The notes under the pieces: generated by a model
Databases searched by the model: none
The model's input: only the letters and a program-made list of their open reading frames with translations
What the model was told of the DNA's origin: nothing
From: Deltaproteobacteria bacterium
GTDB taxonomy: Bacteria > Myxococcota_A > Polyangia > Polyangiales > Ga0077539
Direction of reading: 5' to 3'
DNA: 64,000 bases
Assembly (NCBI GenBank): GCA_030694465.1
Contig: JAUXYJ010000023.1
Span: 1-64,000 of the forward strand
Program-made: the position numbers and the translations under genes
Part shown: piece by piece, positions 8,216 through 16,627 of the stretch
How positions within the stretch are numbered: position 1 is the stretch's first letter
How the letters are laid out: each line of letters opens with the position of its first letter

Positions 8216-9241
8216 CTACCAGCGCGTGCCTGCCACAATCGAAGACCCCGTGCGGGTGATCACTCGTGTGCCGTTGGACAGCGTCGCTTCGGGCGCGTCG
8301 CGACGCACATACAAGAGCGCGCTAGCGCCCCCCAGAGACATCGGCACATAGGGGCTTGCTGCGTCGAGCACCGTCACTGGGACCGTGGTCATGGTGGCCC
8401 CCGCTGCGGGTTGGCACGTGAGCTCAAAGATCGCGCCCGAGGTGATCACCGGGATGACCCAGACGCCTGTCGAAGCCCCACCCGTAAGGGTCCAAGCGAG
8501 CGCGAGCGGCATGCCCGCGGTGCGCGTGACATAGCGCGCGCTTGGCGTGTCGGTGACAGGAGACGGCGCAACATACTGCGCATCGCTTACGACCATTTCT
8601 CGAAAAAAAGCTGGCATTGTGCCGATGGCACCGACATCGATACGCACCGTCGTCCCGACGGCAAGCGCAGGCGAAAACTCGATCGCATACGTCGCGAGCA
8701 CGTTGTCCGTCGAGCCCGTGTTGCCGCGCCGAAGCGCCACGGGTGCCCTCCCCGCGGCCGTCGCAGTGATCGTGGCACCGTCGAGTGTGGGCATCGACTG
8801 AGGCCCCGCCGCGACCTCGTTGAATACACAATCGCCGCCGCGCGCGAGCTCTCGCACGACCCGCGATCCTGCGCCCCCTGGGACCTCGCGCAGGCTCACG
8901 ACGACGCTGGTCAGCGCTGCCCCCAGGGCCGGGATCGGGTGCCCTGTAGACACGGTCATGTCGACGTAGCGCACGTTGGTGTTTCCCTGGACTCCGCCGC
9001 CGCCGTCCGCGACGTCCGCGGGGACCCTGGCGTCCGCGGGAGAGCCCGCGTCCACGGGTGTGCTTGCCTCTGAGACCGCGCCGTCTCCATCGAGCGAATC
9101 CATGCGAATCGCCACGTCTTCGACGCTCGCACTGTCTCCCGTCGCGCCGTCATCTCGCCCTCCGAGCCCTTGATTCACAATGCATCCTTGGGCAGCCAAC
9201 ACCAAGATCAACGAGGCTGAAACACCGTACTTCATGAGCAA
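8216..9241 (-). CDS. Putative lipoprotein, beta-rich, unknown function
   Basis: 341 residues. The N-terminus has a hydrophobic stretch and a lipobox-like LAAQGC at about residue 20, then an Asp/Gly/Ser-rich linker to about 95. The rest is Val/Thr/Gly-rich and probably all-beta, with no recognised motif. The start is ambiguous: GGAG lies 5 nt before TTG 9241 and 11 nt before ATG 9235, and both give the same signal peptide. It lies 101 bp downstream of the anti-sigma-like gene on the same strand, so it may be read from the sigma operon. Confidence 0.65.
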   Translation of the reverse strand: MLMKYGVSASLILVLAAQGCIVNQGLGGRDDGATGDSASVEDVAIRMDSLDGDGAVSEASTPVDAGSPADARVPADVADGGGGVQGNTNVRYVDMTVSTGHPIPALGAALTSVVVSLREVPGGAGSRVVRELARGGDCVFNEVAAGPQSMPTLDGATITATAAGRAPVALRRGNTGSTDNVLATYAIEFSPALAVGTTVRIDVGAIGTMPAFFREMVVSDAQYVAPSPVTDTPSARYVTRTAGMPLALAWTLTGGASTGVWVIPVITSGAIFELTCQPAAGATMTTVPVTVLDAASPYVPMSLGGASALLYVRRDAPEATLSNGTRVITRTGSSIVAGTRW

Positions 9242-9342
9242 ATAAACTCCGTGATTCGTGAACCATAAGCTGCAGTCTCGACGCCCCTGCGTCTGCGCAC
9301 TGCGTGTCTACGAAGGCCATTGGACAGCCCCTCTCGGATCCG

Positions 9343-10125
9343 TCACCGAATCAACGCGATCGCCGCTTCTACACGCGGACGATACAGCCCGCTTGGCCAA
9401 CGCCTGCGAAATGCCTCGGCTCTGCGCGTCGCTTGCTCGCGCCGCCCGAGCGTCACCAGCGCCTGCACCGCGAGGCTCTCGCGATCCTCGGCGAGCTGAC
9501 CCTGCGCAAACGCACGCGCATGCTGATCGATCGCGTCCATCGCGGCCTCGGCCCGACCTCGCGCAAGCGCCGAGCGCGCCATGTCCATGAGATGCGTCTC
9601 TGCGGTTAAGTCCTCGGGCTCGGGGGTCCGCGCTGTGGGCCGTCGAGGCGCGCTAGTGCGCACATCAGGGGCGCCGCGCGAGGCGTCTTCGAGACCCACG
9701 GCGGGCCCATACGCGGCATCCGCGGGCGACACGACAACGACGTCTATCACTGCAATTTCGCTGATCGATGCGCCCGCATCGCGAAGCAAAGCAAGATCAC
9801 GCGCGGACCTCGGCGCCGTGAGGCTCTGGGGTGCATCTGTGGACTTGGTGACGCGTCCCGTGAGCACCCCCGCGGCAAACGCGACCAACACTCCGGCGGC
9901 GTGAGCGCGCACGACGCGAGCCACACGCGCACCCAAACTCGGGCGCTCTGCGACGCTGTCGACACGCGGAGGAGCTGCTATTTCGCTCGCAATCGTGCCC
10001 TCAAGCCTCGCCAAGAGCCGGCGCTCGAGCGCGTCTGACGGGCCCTCGAGCGCGCGCGCTGCGTCCAACAGCGAGGGATCCCACTCGCCCAGATCGTGTG
10101 GATCCTGTGGATCGTGTGCAGTCAT
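9343..10125 (-). CDS. Anti-sigma-factor-like membrane protein
   Basis: 260 residues overlapping the ECF sigma gene by 4 nt (ATGA), the usual coupling of a sigma factor with its regulator. The N-terminal cytosolic part (about 1-75) contains a DARALEGPSDALERRL segment. One membrane helix (about 78-98, AAGVLVAFAAGVLTGRV) follows, then a periplasmic region. The C-terminal part (about 175-260) is helical and TPR-like (EAAMDAIDQHARAF; SLAVQALVTLGRREQATRRAEAF). I see no HxxxCxxC zinc motif, so it would be a non-ZAS anti-sigma. Function is inferred mainly from gene position. Confidence 0.65.
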   Translation of the reverse strand: MTAHDPQDPHDLGEWDPSLLDAARALEGPSDALERRLLARLEGTIASEIAAPPRVDSVAERPSLGARVARVVRAHAAGVLVAFAAGVLTGRVTKSTDAPQSLTAPRSARDLALLRDAGASISEIAVIDVVVVSPADAAYGPAVGLEDASRGAPDVRTSAPRRPTARTPEPEDLTAETHLMDMARSALARGRAEAAMDAIDQHARAFAQGQLAEDRESLAVQALVTLGRREQATRRAEAFRRRWPSGLYRPRVEAAIALIR

Positions 10126-10700
10126 GGCTCACCTCGTCGAGCCTGCGCGCGCTTGAGCGCGGCAGAGAATTGCTCGCGCGCAGACCGCAACCGCGAGTAG
10201 GCCGTGTTGAGCGGAATCTCGAGCGTCTGAGCCACCACGGGGATCGCCTCTCCATCGAGCTCGTGCATCACGAGCACCGCGCGACGATCAAGATCGAGCG
10301 CATCCAGAGCCTCATGGATCATTTCGCGCTGTTGCCGCTCAGCGACAAGATCATCGGCCGCGGGCGTGGTAGCTGGGGGCTCGTGCGTGAGGGTCTCAGG
10401 CCTCCGGCGATGCCAGGCTTGTTTGCGATAATCCGCCGCGACGCGAAGCGCAAACGCGAAGACCCAAGGACGCAGCGGGCGCGCAGCGTCGAAGGCCGCG
10501 CGATGGCGATACATCGCGAGAAACGTCTCGTGGGATTGGTCCTCGAGGTCCGCCACCCCGACGCCAAGCCTGCGCAACGAAGACCACACGTACGCGCTTG
10601 TTGCCCGAAAAAACGCAGCAAAATCTTCGCCCGGCAGCGGCGACACGAGCGCCGGCGGCGACGCACGCGTCGGAGTCGCGGCTGCGCTTGAATCAGTCAC
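10122..10700 (-). CDS. ECF-type RNA polymerase sigma factor
   Basis: 192 residues from GTG 10700. Region 2 spans about residues 26-95 (FFRATSAYVWSSLRRLGV to PWVFAFALRVAADYRKQ) and binds the polymerase and the -10 element. Region 4 spans about 125-180 (LDALDLDRRAVLVMHELDG; IPLNTAYSRLRSAREQF) and binds the -35 element. There is no extra C-terminal domain. It is sandwiched between a putative envelope protein (10734-11807, 33-bp gap) and an anti-sigma-like gene (4-nt overlap), so the unit probably responds to an envelope signal. The inducing signal is unknown. Confidence 0.92.
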   Translation of the reverse strand: MTDSSAAATPTRASPPALVSPLPGEDFAAFFRATSAYVWSSLRRLGVGVADLEDQSHETFLAMYRHRAAFDAARPLRPWVFAFALRVAADYRKQAWHRRRPETLTHEPPATTPAADDLVAERQQREMIHEALDALDLDRRAVLVMHELDGEAIPVVAQTLEIPLNTAYSRLRSAREQFSAALKRAQARRGEP

Positions 10701-10733
10701 ACCGCGATCATTGGAGCCTTGGCCTCGGATCCG

Positions 10734-11807
10734 TCAGTGAAAACGAAGGACCGGTCCGATTCCGGCGACGAGCGCAAACGGCGGTGCCAGCCAGAGCTCA
10801 CGCTCGCGGCCTGCGTCGTCGAAGGTATAGCGAGCGCGCACGATCGCTCCGAGCCCATCGACGTGCACGCGAAGGCCAAACCAGCGCCCAAACCAGTACG
10901 TCGCGCCCGCGCTCACGCCCGCGTACACGCTCGCCGTGACCACCGGCGTCGAGCGATCGAGCTGCGTGGCGTTGGCGGCCAGCGCGCCTCCCGAACCCAT
11001 CGCGCAGAAGTCCAGCTCGGCGACGCTCCCAAGCGGCTGAAGCGCGCAGAGCGAGAGCGACCCGCTCACCAGGCTCGCGAGGACCTGCGTGCCATCCAGC
11101 ATCGCAGGCCACGCCAGATCGTAGCGACCCGTCAGCGCGACCCCAAAGCGTCCAACACGGAGCGAGGCAAACATCGCCGGCCCCAGGGACACCGTCGGGA
11201 GCTCTGCCACTGTGACCGAAGCCTCGGCGCCCATGAGCACACGGACCGGCAGCGGAGATGGACGATCTGACCTAGAGACATTGAGTAAATTTACTGGTGT
11301 GATTACAGGCGCTGGGACCAACTCAGGAGGTGGCTCAGAGAGTGTGACGACGGGCGTGACGACCGGCAGAGCGACGGGGACCGCGACCGGTTCGACGGGG
11401 GCGGTGACCACGGGCGGAGCGATGGGCGGCTGCGCGAGCGGATCGATCACGAGCCCGATCGCGAGCCCCAGCGCCGGGCCGAGGTCTGCGCAGTCTTCGC
11501 GACGTGACGAGATCGATCGCTGTCCTGCGGGCCCCGAGGCGTCGATGCGCGTAAGGGTCGCGCGGGTGGTCGCGTGGATTGACTCGAGCCTCACGTGCAC
11601 GGTCAGCGTCGCGTGCTCGTCGAAGGGATCGCGTCCAAGCCGCGCAGAGACCGCCGCGCGCAGGGCTTGCTCGCTCAGGCAGCGATCGGTGTTGGGGCCG
11701 CGCACAATCGTGAGCCGCGCCATGGGCTGCTCTTGGGCCAACGCAGTGACGGGACCCGAAATGATCCCGAGCGCGAAAGACAAGAGGCTGTGGATGCTGC
11801 GAGCCAT
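10734..11807 (-). CDS. Exported protein with Pro/Val linker and outer-membrane-like C-terminus, sigma-operon partner
   Basis: 357 residues from the ATG at 11807, which opens a clean signal peptide (MARSIHSLLSFALGIISG, cleavage near ALA-QE); the upstream in-frame extension to 11927 looks non-coding. Residues about 25-130 form an alpha/beta domain. A Pro/Val-rich linker (about 130-185) follows, and the C-terminal 170 residues alternate polar and hydrophobic residues, as in a small beta-barrel. Being first in the sigma/anti-sigma unit, it may be a sensor or regulon member. No named family was recognised. Confidence 0.65.
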   Translation of the reverse strand: MARSIHSLLSFALGIISGPVTALAQEQPMARLTIVRGPNTDRCLSEQALRAAVSARLGRDPFDEHATLTVHVRLESIHATTRATLTRIDASGPAGQRSISSRREDCADLGPALGLAIGLVIDPLAQPPIAPPVVTAPVEPVAVPVALPVVTPVVTLSEPPPELVPAPVITPVNLLNVSRSDRPSPLPVRVLMGAEASVTVAELPTVSLGPAMFASLRVGRFGVALTGRYDLAWPAMLDGTQVLASLVSGSLSLCALQPLGSVAELDFCAMGSGGALAANATQLDRSTPVVTASVYAGVSAGATYWFGRWFGLRVHVDGLGAIVRARYTFDDAGRERELWLAPPFALVAGIGPVLRFH

Positions 11808-11955
11808 GGGGGACGATGGATCCGTTCGCCCTCGCGAGCGCGACGTGGCGCGTTGAAGGGCGGGTCGTTGTCTCTCGTTTGGCGCGCGTGACGCAACCCC
11901 AAGGATGCCCGTTGGCTTGCCCTGCACGGGCTCTTACAGGCGCGCTGTGTCGCGA

Positions 11956-13257
11956 TTACCAGCGCACCGGCTGAGGAGTCGGAAACCGCTCAAGGCTCGT
12001 CGCGTTGCCGTCCCCAAGCTGCCCGGTCGCGTTGTCGCCCCAACAGCGCGTGAGACCGTCCATCGTAAACGCGCAGCCATGGTCTACGCCCGCACCCATC
12101 GCCACGATGCCCGTCAGCCCGACGACCGGCGCTGCCATCACCGAGCGGCTCATCCCCACCGGCGGAACCACCCCGCGCCCGAGCTGTCCGCGCCCGCCTT
12201 CGCCCCAACACTGCGCGGTCCCCGCCATCGAAATCGCACACGAAAACCGATCGCCCAGCGCGAGCGTTCGCACACCGCGGACCCCCAGCACGGTGACCGG
12301 GCTCGTGCGGATCTCTTCGGTCCCGTCGCCCAGCTGCCCAGAGATCCCATCGCCCCAGCACTGCACGGTCTGGTCCATCAGCACTACGCACACATGGCTG
12401 CCGCCGACGTGAACCTCTCGCGCGCTTGTCACGCCCATCACGTCCGTCGCGATCCGCGCGCTGCTGCGCATCCCGTTGCCAATTTGCCCGTCGTTGCCAT
12501 AGCCCCAGCAACGCACACCGCCCGTCGCACGCAGCGCACACGCCGTCTGAGAGTTCGACCCACGCGTCGCGCTGTATCCCATCGAGAGATCTGTCGCGTC
12601 CGAGAGGTTCATCACCATCACCGGGACCATACTGTTGCCCACACCACCGGCACCAAGGTCTGTCCCTCGACCCCAGCAACGCACCGAACGATCCTGCAAA
12701 ATCGCACACGAAGCGTACTGTCCCGCCGCCACCTTCGTCGCGGTCGTGATCCCCATGACCTGCACCGGAGAGAGCGATGAATTCATGGTGCCGTTGCCGA
12801 GCTGACCATTGTTGTTCGCGCCCCAACACCACACGGTCCCGTCACTCTTGCGCGCACAGCCGTGCTCGTAGCCCAGAGACACCTGCGTCGCGTCGGCGAG
12901 CCTCACCACCACCGGCCGCAAGTGATCCATCATGGTGCCATCCCCAAGCTGCCCACTCCCATTGCGTCCCCAGCACCGCATCTCGCCAGGCACCGTCAGC
13001 GCGCACGTGCTCCCTTGAGAGAGAGCGAGCCTGCTGACTACAGGGCATCCTGCTGCTGGACAGGGATCACTCATGCCTGCGTCCGCCGTAGCGGCGTCGG
13101 CAATAGGGCCCCCCTCGGGGGTCGCGAGGGCGTCGGCGAGGGGCTCCTGAGCGTCCGTCGCAGACATGTTCGCGTCCGTGTCGTTTGGGCTCGGAGGGCT
13201 GCACCCAACCAACACACCCATGACCCACAACAACGCTCTCGATCCTCGCTTCGACAT
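11956..13257 (-). CDS. RCC1-repeat lipoprotein
   Basis: 433 residues from ATG 13257, fixed by a GAGGAG ribosome-binding site at 13267-13272. The lipobox (VLVGC) is near residue 18, followed by an Asp/Ala/Pro linker to about 70. Seven RCC1-type propeller blades follow, each carrying a C-x(5-9)-CWG-x(4-6)-GQLG-like signature (for example VWCWGANNNGQLGNG). One cysteine at the blade start and one before WG suggest disulfides in an extracytoplasmic seven-bladed propeller. Myxobacteria carry many such proteins; the ligand is unknown. Confidence 0.88.
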   Translation of the reverse strand: MSKRGSRALLWVMGVLVGCSPPSPNDTDANMSATDAQEPLADALATPEGGPIADAATADAGMSDPCPAAGCPVVSRLALSQGSTCALTVPGEMRCWGRNGSGQLGDGTMMDHLRPVVVRLADATQVSLGYEHGCARKSDGTVWCWGANNNGQLGNGTMNSSLSPVQVMGITTATKVAAGQYASCAILQDRSVRCWGRGTDLGAGGVGNSMVPVMVMNLSDATDLSMGYSATRGSNSQTACALRATGGVRCWGYGNDGQIGNGMRSSARIATDVMGVTSAREVHVGGSHVCVVLMDQTVQCWGDGISGQLGDGTEEIRTSPVTVLGVRGVRTLALGDRFSCAISMAGTAQCWGEGGRGQLGRGVVPPVGMSRSVMAAPVVGLTGIVAMGAGVDHGCAFTMDGLTRCWGDNATGQLGDGNATSLERFPTPQPVRW

Positions 13258-13605
13258 CTCAGAATTCTCCTCGCGAGCGTCGTAGGTGACACTCGCTCTC
13301 ACGACGCACACACGACGTGTCTCGCGCGTCGATTCGCCCTTAAGCCTGCAACAAACACGCTGCAAGCCTACCTTTGCTCTGCGCGTTTGACGTCGCCGTG
13401 CGACCGCTCGTGCTCACTTCTCTCGCTCTGACCGCGTCGCGATCGCGATTGAAGACGACGACAGCGAGGTCTTCGCGACTCGCCCATCCCATCGGACAGT
13501 TGCTCGTGCACGCAACCCCGAGCAGCCACCGAGGGGCCCAGGACTGGGCCGCCAACGGAGCACACGTGCTCTCAGAGAGCTGCAATTTCGCTAACAAATG
13601 CGCGC

Positions 13606-14481
13606 TTATTTAAGTACGTCTGGGTCGAGCAATCGGTGCTCAACGAGGTAGCTCCACACGACCTCGGGGACGAGCGCGACGAGCTTCTCTTGCTCATACG
13701 TGCGGCCACGTTCGCGCACGAGGCTCGAAGAGATGTTGCTCGTGACCACGTTGTCTTTGAAGTATCGGTGGCGTGCGTCGCGCAGGATCGAGGCGTCCTT
13801 GTCAAACTCGTATCCGAGCCGATGGATCACGTACAGATCCAGCGTGTCCGCCATCCATTGGGCGCCGCCCCAAGAGTGAAAGCTCTGCGCGACGTCCGAG
13901 CCCATCACAAACGCAAAGCGGTGATTAGGAAACGCGGGCATCAAGAAATCCCTGAGAATAAACGCGGTCTCCTGCGCTTTTGGGTAGATCTCTTCGCCAT
14001 GCGCGATCTCAAAATCGCACACCTTGAGCTTGGGATACTTGGCCACCGCGCGACGGACCATCTCAAGCCGATGCTCTGCGGGCATGAGCTTTTTTCCCCA
14101 CGGATGCTGCCCCGGAAGCAGGTACCAGACCTCGTCGACCTCGGTGAGCGCCAGCACCTCGAGCCCGATCGTCAGGTGCGCGTTGGTGATGGGATTGGCC
14201 GAGGTCCCAATGAGCGCGATGAGCCGACCCGAGGCGCGTTGATCGAGCTTTCTCGCGGTGCGCGCGACAACATCGTCGAGCGTGAGCCCCTGCTCATTGA
14301 GCAGCTGAAGCAAGCTCCACGCGGCGTCGCCCGCTTGATCGGTCAAGTGCGCAAGGTCGCGATAATGCGACAGCTCCGAGACCTGTTGCGCGAGGTCTCT
14401 CAGCCTCTCGCGCAGCTCGGTGTGCGAAAAATGCTGTTCGTGACTGCGACGAACCAGCGCCTGCAACTCCCTCGTGTCCAT
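13606..14481 (-). CDS. Nicotinate/nicotinamide-nucleotide adenylyltransferase-like protein with MazG-like N-terminal helices
   Basis: 291 residues from ATG 14481; in-frame ATGs at 14505 and 14514 are alternatives, and the longer frame to 14790 runs over the moaA promoter and looks spurious. The C-terminal part (about 90-291) is a nucleotidyltransferase alpha/beta phosphodiesterase-fold domain: IGTSANPITNAHLTIG replaces the usual GGxFxPxHxGH, and ISSSLVRE matches the ISSTxxR triphosphate motif. The first 90 residues contain DQAGDAAWSLLQLLNEQGL plus LDDVVARTARKLDQR, closely resembling the C-terminal helices of MazG/NTP-pyrophosphohydrolase proteins, although the metal-binding EExxE part is not evident. 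A second, more ordinary NadD-like gene is at 36750. Confidence 0.75.
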   Translation of the reverse strand: MDTRELQALVRRSHEQHFSHTELRERLRDLAQQVSELSHYRDLAHLTDQAGDAAWSLLQLLNEQGLTLDDVVARTARKLDQRASGRLIALIGTSANPITNAHLTIGLEVLALTEVDEVWYLLPGQHPWGKKLMPAEHRLEMVRRAVAKYPKLKVCDFEIAHGEEIYPKAQETAFILRDFLMPAFPNHRFAFVMGSDVAQSFHSWGGAQWMADTLDLYVIHRLGYEFDKDASILRDARHRYFKDNVVTSNISSSLVRERGRTYEQEKLVALVPEVVWSYLVEHRLLDPDVLK

Positions 14482-14597
14482 CTCGCCAGAGCCTACCGCA
14501 CCCATCGCAGCCATGCGCCCGCTCAGGTGCCAGGGTCTCGTGGACGCGTTCGCCCAAAGACACGCCCCCACAGGGCGCAGCCTGCTACAGTCCCGAC

Positions 14598-15617
14598 GTG
14601 GTCTTTTCTCTGCCCGTACTCGCGCAAACAGCGACTCCCGAGCCACTGGTCGCACATCGCATCGCGCCGCGGTCCGTGCGCATCTCGCTGACCGATCGCT
14701 GCGACATGGCCTGCATCTATTGCCGCCCGTCGATGCACGACGGCTACGTCGCCGCCGAAGAGCGGCTGGACGAGTCGGCCTGGGACACACTGCTTTCGTC
14801 TCTGATTTCTCAGGGAATTCGTCGTGTACGAATCACCGGCGGAGAGCCCCTGCTCTACCGCGGGTTGCTCCCGCTCGTGGCACGGATCCGCGCGCTTGAG
14901 CTCGATGACCTCGCGCTCACGACCAACGCCTCGAGGCTCGAAGCGCTCGCTCAGCCTTTGCGCGATGCCGGCCTCGACCGAATGAATATCTCTCTCGATT
15001 CGCTCGATCCTCAGCGGTTCGCGGCGATGACCCGCGGAGGCAACCTCGCGCAAGTTCTTGCCGGAATCGACGCCGCCCAGCGCGCAGGGTTCACCGACCT
15101 CAAGACCAACACGGTCGTGCTCGCGGACCACAACGACGACGAGCTCGTCGCGATCACCGAGTGGGCTTGGCACAAGAACATGACGCCTCGGTTTATCGAG
15201 GTGATGGGCGTGGGCGAAGGCGCGCACCTGTTTCGCACACACGCCGTGGGCTACACGCGGATGCGCAGAGCCCTCGCGCACTTGCTGAGCGACGACGAGG
15301 CGCGCACCGAAAAAGATCGCGGACCGGCGAAGTACGCTCGCAGCCGCGATGGCGCACATCGCGTGGGATTTATCACCGGGACCACGCACACCTACTGCGA
15401 CGAATGTGACCGATTGCGTGTCTCGAGCACCGGGACCCTCCGCGCGTGTCTCGCGCGCAACGAGGGCGTCGATGTGTCCGAGGCTGCGCGAATGGGTGAC
15501 TCCCGCGCGCTCAGCGAGGGACTCGCCGAGGCCTGGCGCATGAAACCCGACGCCAACTTCAAGGGCTGCACCGAAGAGAGCGCCGCGGCCGTAAGCATGC
15601 GCGCGACGGGCGGCTAA
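14598..15617 (+). CDS. moaA: Radical SAM GTP 3',8-cyclase (MoaA)
   Basis: 339 residues from GTG 14598. MoaA converts GTP to 3',8-cyclo-GTP, the first step of molybdenum cofactor synthesis. The SAM-binding [4Fe-4S] motif CxxxCxxC is at C35, C39 and C42 (DRCDMACIYC), with GGEPLL soon after and the RFIEVM segment in the middle. The second cluster motif Cx2Cx13C is at C267, C270 and C284 (CDECDRLR...ACL). The chain ends in the double glycine (ATGG) that MoaA inserts into its own active site. It sits 10 bp upstream of a pqqB homologue and diverges from the NMNAT-like gene. No other moa or pqq gene is in the window. Confidence 0.88.
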   Translation: MVFSLPVLAQTATPEPLVAHRIAPRSVRISLTDRCDMACIYCRPSMHDGYVAAEERLDESAWDTLLSSLISQGIRRVRITGGEPLLYRGLLPLVARIRALELDDLALTTNASRLEALAQPLRDAGLDRMNISLDSLDPQRFAAMTRGGNLAQVLAGIDAAQRAGFTDLKTNTVVLADHNDDELVAITEWAWHKNMTPRFIEVMGVGEGAHLFRTHAVGYTRMRRALAHLLSDDEARTEKDRGPAKYARSRDGAHRVGFITGTTHTYCDECDRLRVSSTGTLRACLARNEGVDVSEAARMGDSRALSEGLAEAWRMKPDANFKGCTEESAAAVSMRATGG

Positions 15618-15627
15618 AGAGCACACC

Positions 15628-16578
15628 ATGTCAGAGAATTCACTGCGCGTTCGCGTGCTTGGTAGCTCGGCCGGCGGCGGGCTCCCCCAATGGAACTGCG
15701 GCTGCCCCCAGTGCCACGCCGCACGCTCGGACCAAGCCCACACACCGCCGCGGACTCAGTCGTCCATCGCCGTGAGCGCCGACGGCGTGCGCTGGGTCTT
15801 GCTCAACGCCTCACCCGACGTGCGCACACAGCTCGCCCAATGGCCCGAGGCCGCGCCTCCCCCCGGATACACGCGACACACGCCCATCGCCGCCTCTGTC
15901 CTGAGCAACGCCGACCTCGACCATTGCCTAGGCCTACTCATCCTGCGCGAGGGCGGTGCCCCTGCGATTTATGCGACCGATGCAGCGCTCGAGGCCCTCG
16001 AACAGGGCCTCGGGGTGCTCAGCGCTCTTCGCTCGTACGGCCCCGTCGTGACCCACGCGCTCGCGCTCGACCAAGAGATCTCGGTCCGCGATCGCGAGGG
16101 CCGTGACACAGGCGTGTGGATCACGCCGTTCGCGGTCGCGAGCAAGGTCCCGCCCTACGCCAGCGCAAAGGGGCTCGGACAGACCCGCGGCGACCTCGAC
16201 GGAGACGCGATCGGCCTGCTCGTTCGCACACAAACCAGCGCGACGCTCGCGTACGTCCCAGCGCTCCGTGTGCTCGACGCGCGGCTCGCTGGCTATCTCT
16301 CGCGCGCCCACACGCTGCTCGTCGACGGGACCTTCTTTGGCGCAGACGAGCTCACAAAGACCGGCGTCACCACACGCGATGCATACGCCATGGGCCACGC
16401 ACCGCTCTCAGGCCCCGACGGAATCCTCGCGTATTTGCAGCATTTTCCCGATGCCTCACGCTGGCTCATTCACATCAACAACAGCAACCCCATCGTGTGT
16501 TCTCACAGCGAAGAGTGTGCACTCGTGCACGAGGCCAACGTAGGGATCACCTACGACGGGCTCAGCCTTACGCTGTAA
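15628..16578 (+). CDS. pqqB: PqqB-family metallo-beta-lactamase-fold protein
   Basis: 316 residues, full length for PqqB. The N-terminal LGSSAGGGLPQWNCGCPQC carries the family CxCxxC site (C24, C26, C29). RTQSSIAVS and LLNASPDVRTQL are strongly PqqB-like, SNADLDHCLGLLILRE (about 93-108) holds the metal-binding D and H residues, and the end (VGITYDGLSL) matches too. In PQQ biosynthesis PqqB is an iron-dependent hydroxylase acting on the excised Glu-Tyr unit of PqqA. Here pqqA, C, D and E are absent from the window, and the only partner is a MoaA-type radical SAM enzyme 10 bp upstream. It may serve another cofactor pathway or be an outlying pqq gene. Confidence 0.9.
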   Translation: MSENSLRVRVLGSSAGGGLPQWNCGCPQCHAARSDQAHTPPRTQSSIAVSADGVRWVLLNASPDVRTQLAQWPEAAPPPGYTRHTPIAASVLSNADLDHCLGLLILREGGAPAIYATDAALEALEQGLGVLSALRSYGPVVTHALALDQEISVRDREGRDTGVWITPFAVASKVPPYASAKGLGQTRGDLDGDAIGLLVRTQTSATLAYVPALRVLDARLAGYLSRAHTLLVDGTFFGADELTKTGVTTRDAYAMGHAPLSGPDGILAYLQHFPDASRWLIHINNSNPIVCSHSEECALVHEANVGITYDGLSLTL

Positions 16579-16627
16579 GCCTGTCGAAGAATCGTCAGCC
16601 CCCCATCTCCGGCGTCCCCCCTATCGT

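Noticed and set aside
14482..14790. Upstream extension of the NMNAT-like gene
   Set aside because: It would overlap the start of moaA on the other strand, and its residues are Arg-rich and non-domain-like. An ATG at 14481 or 14505 fits the protein better.
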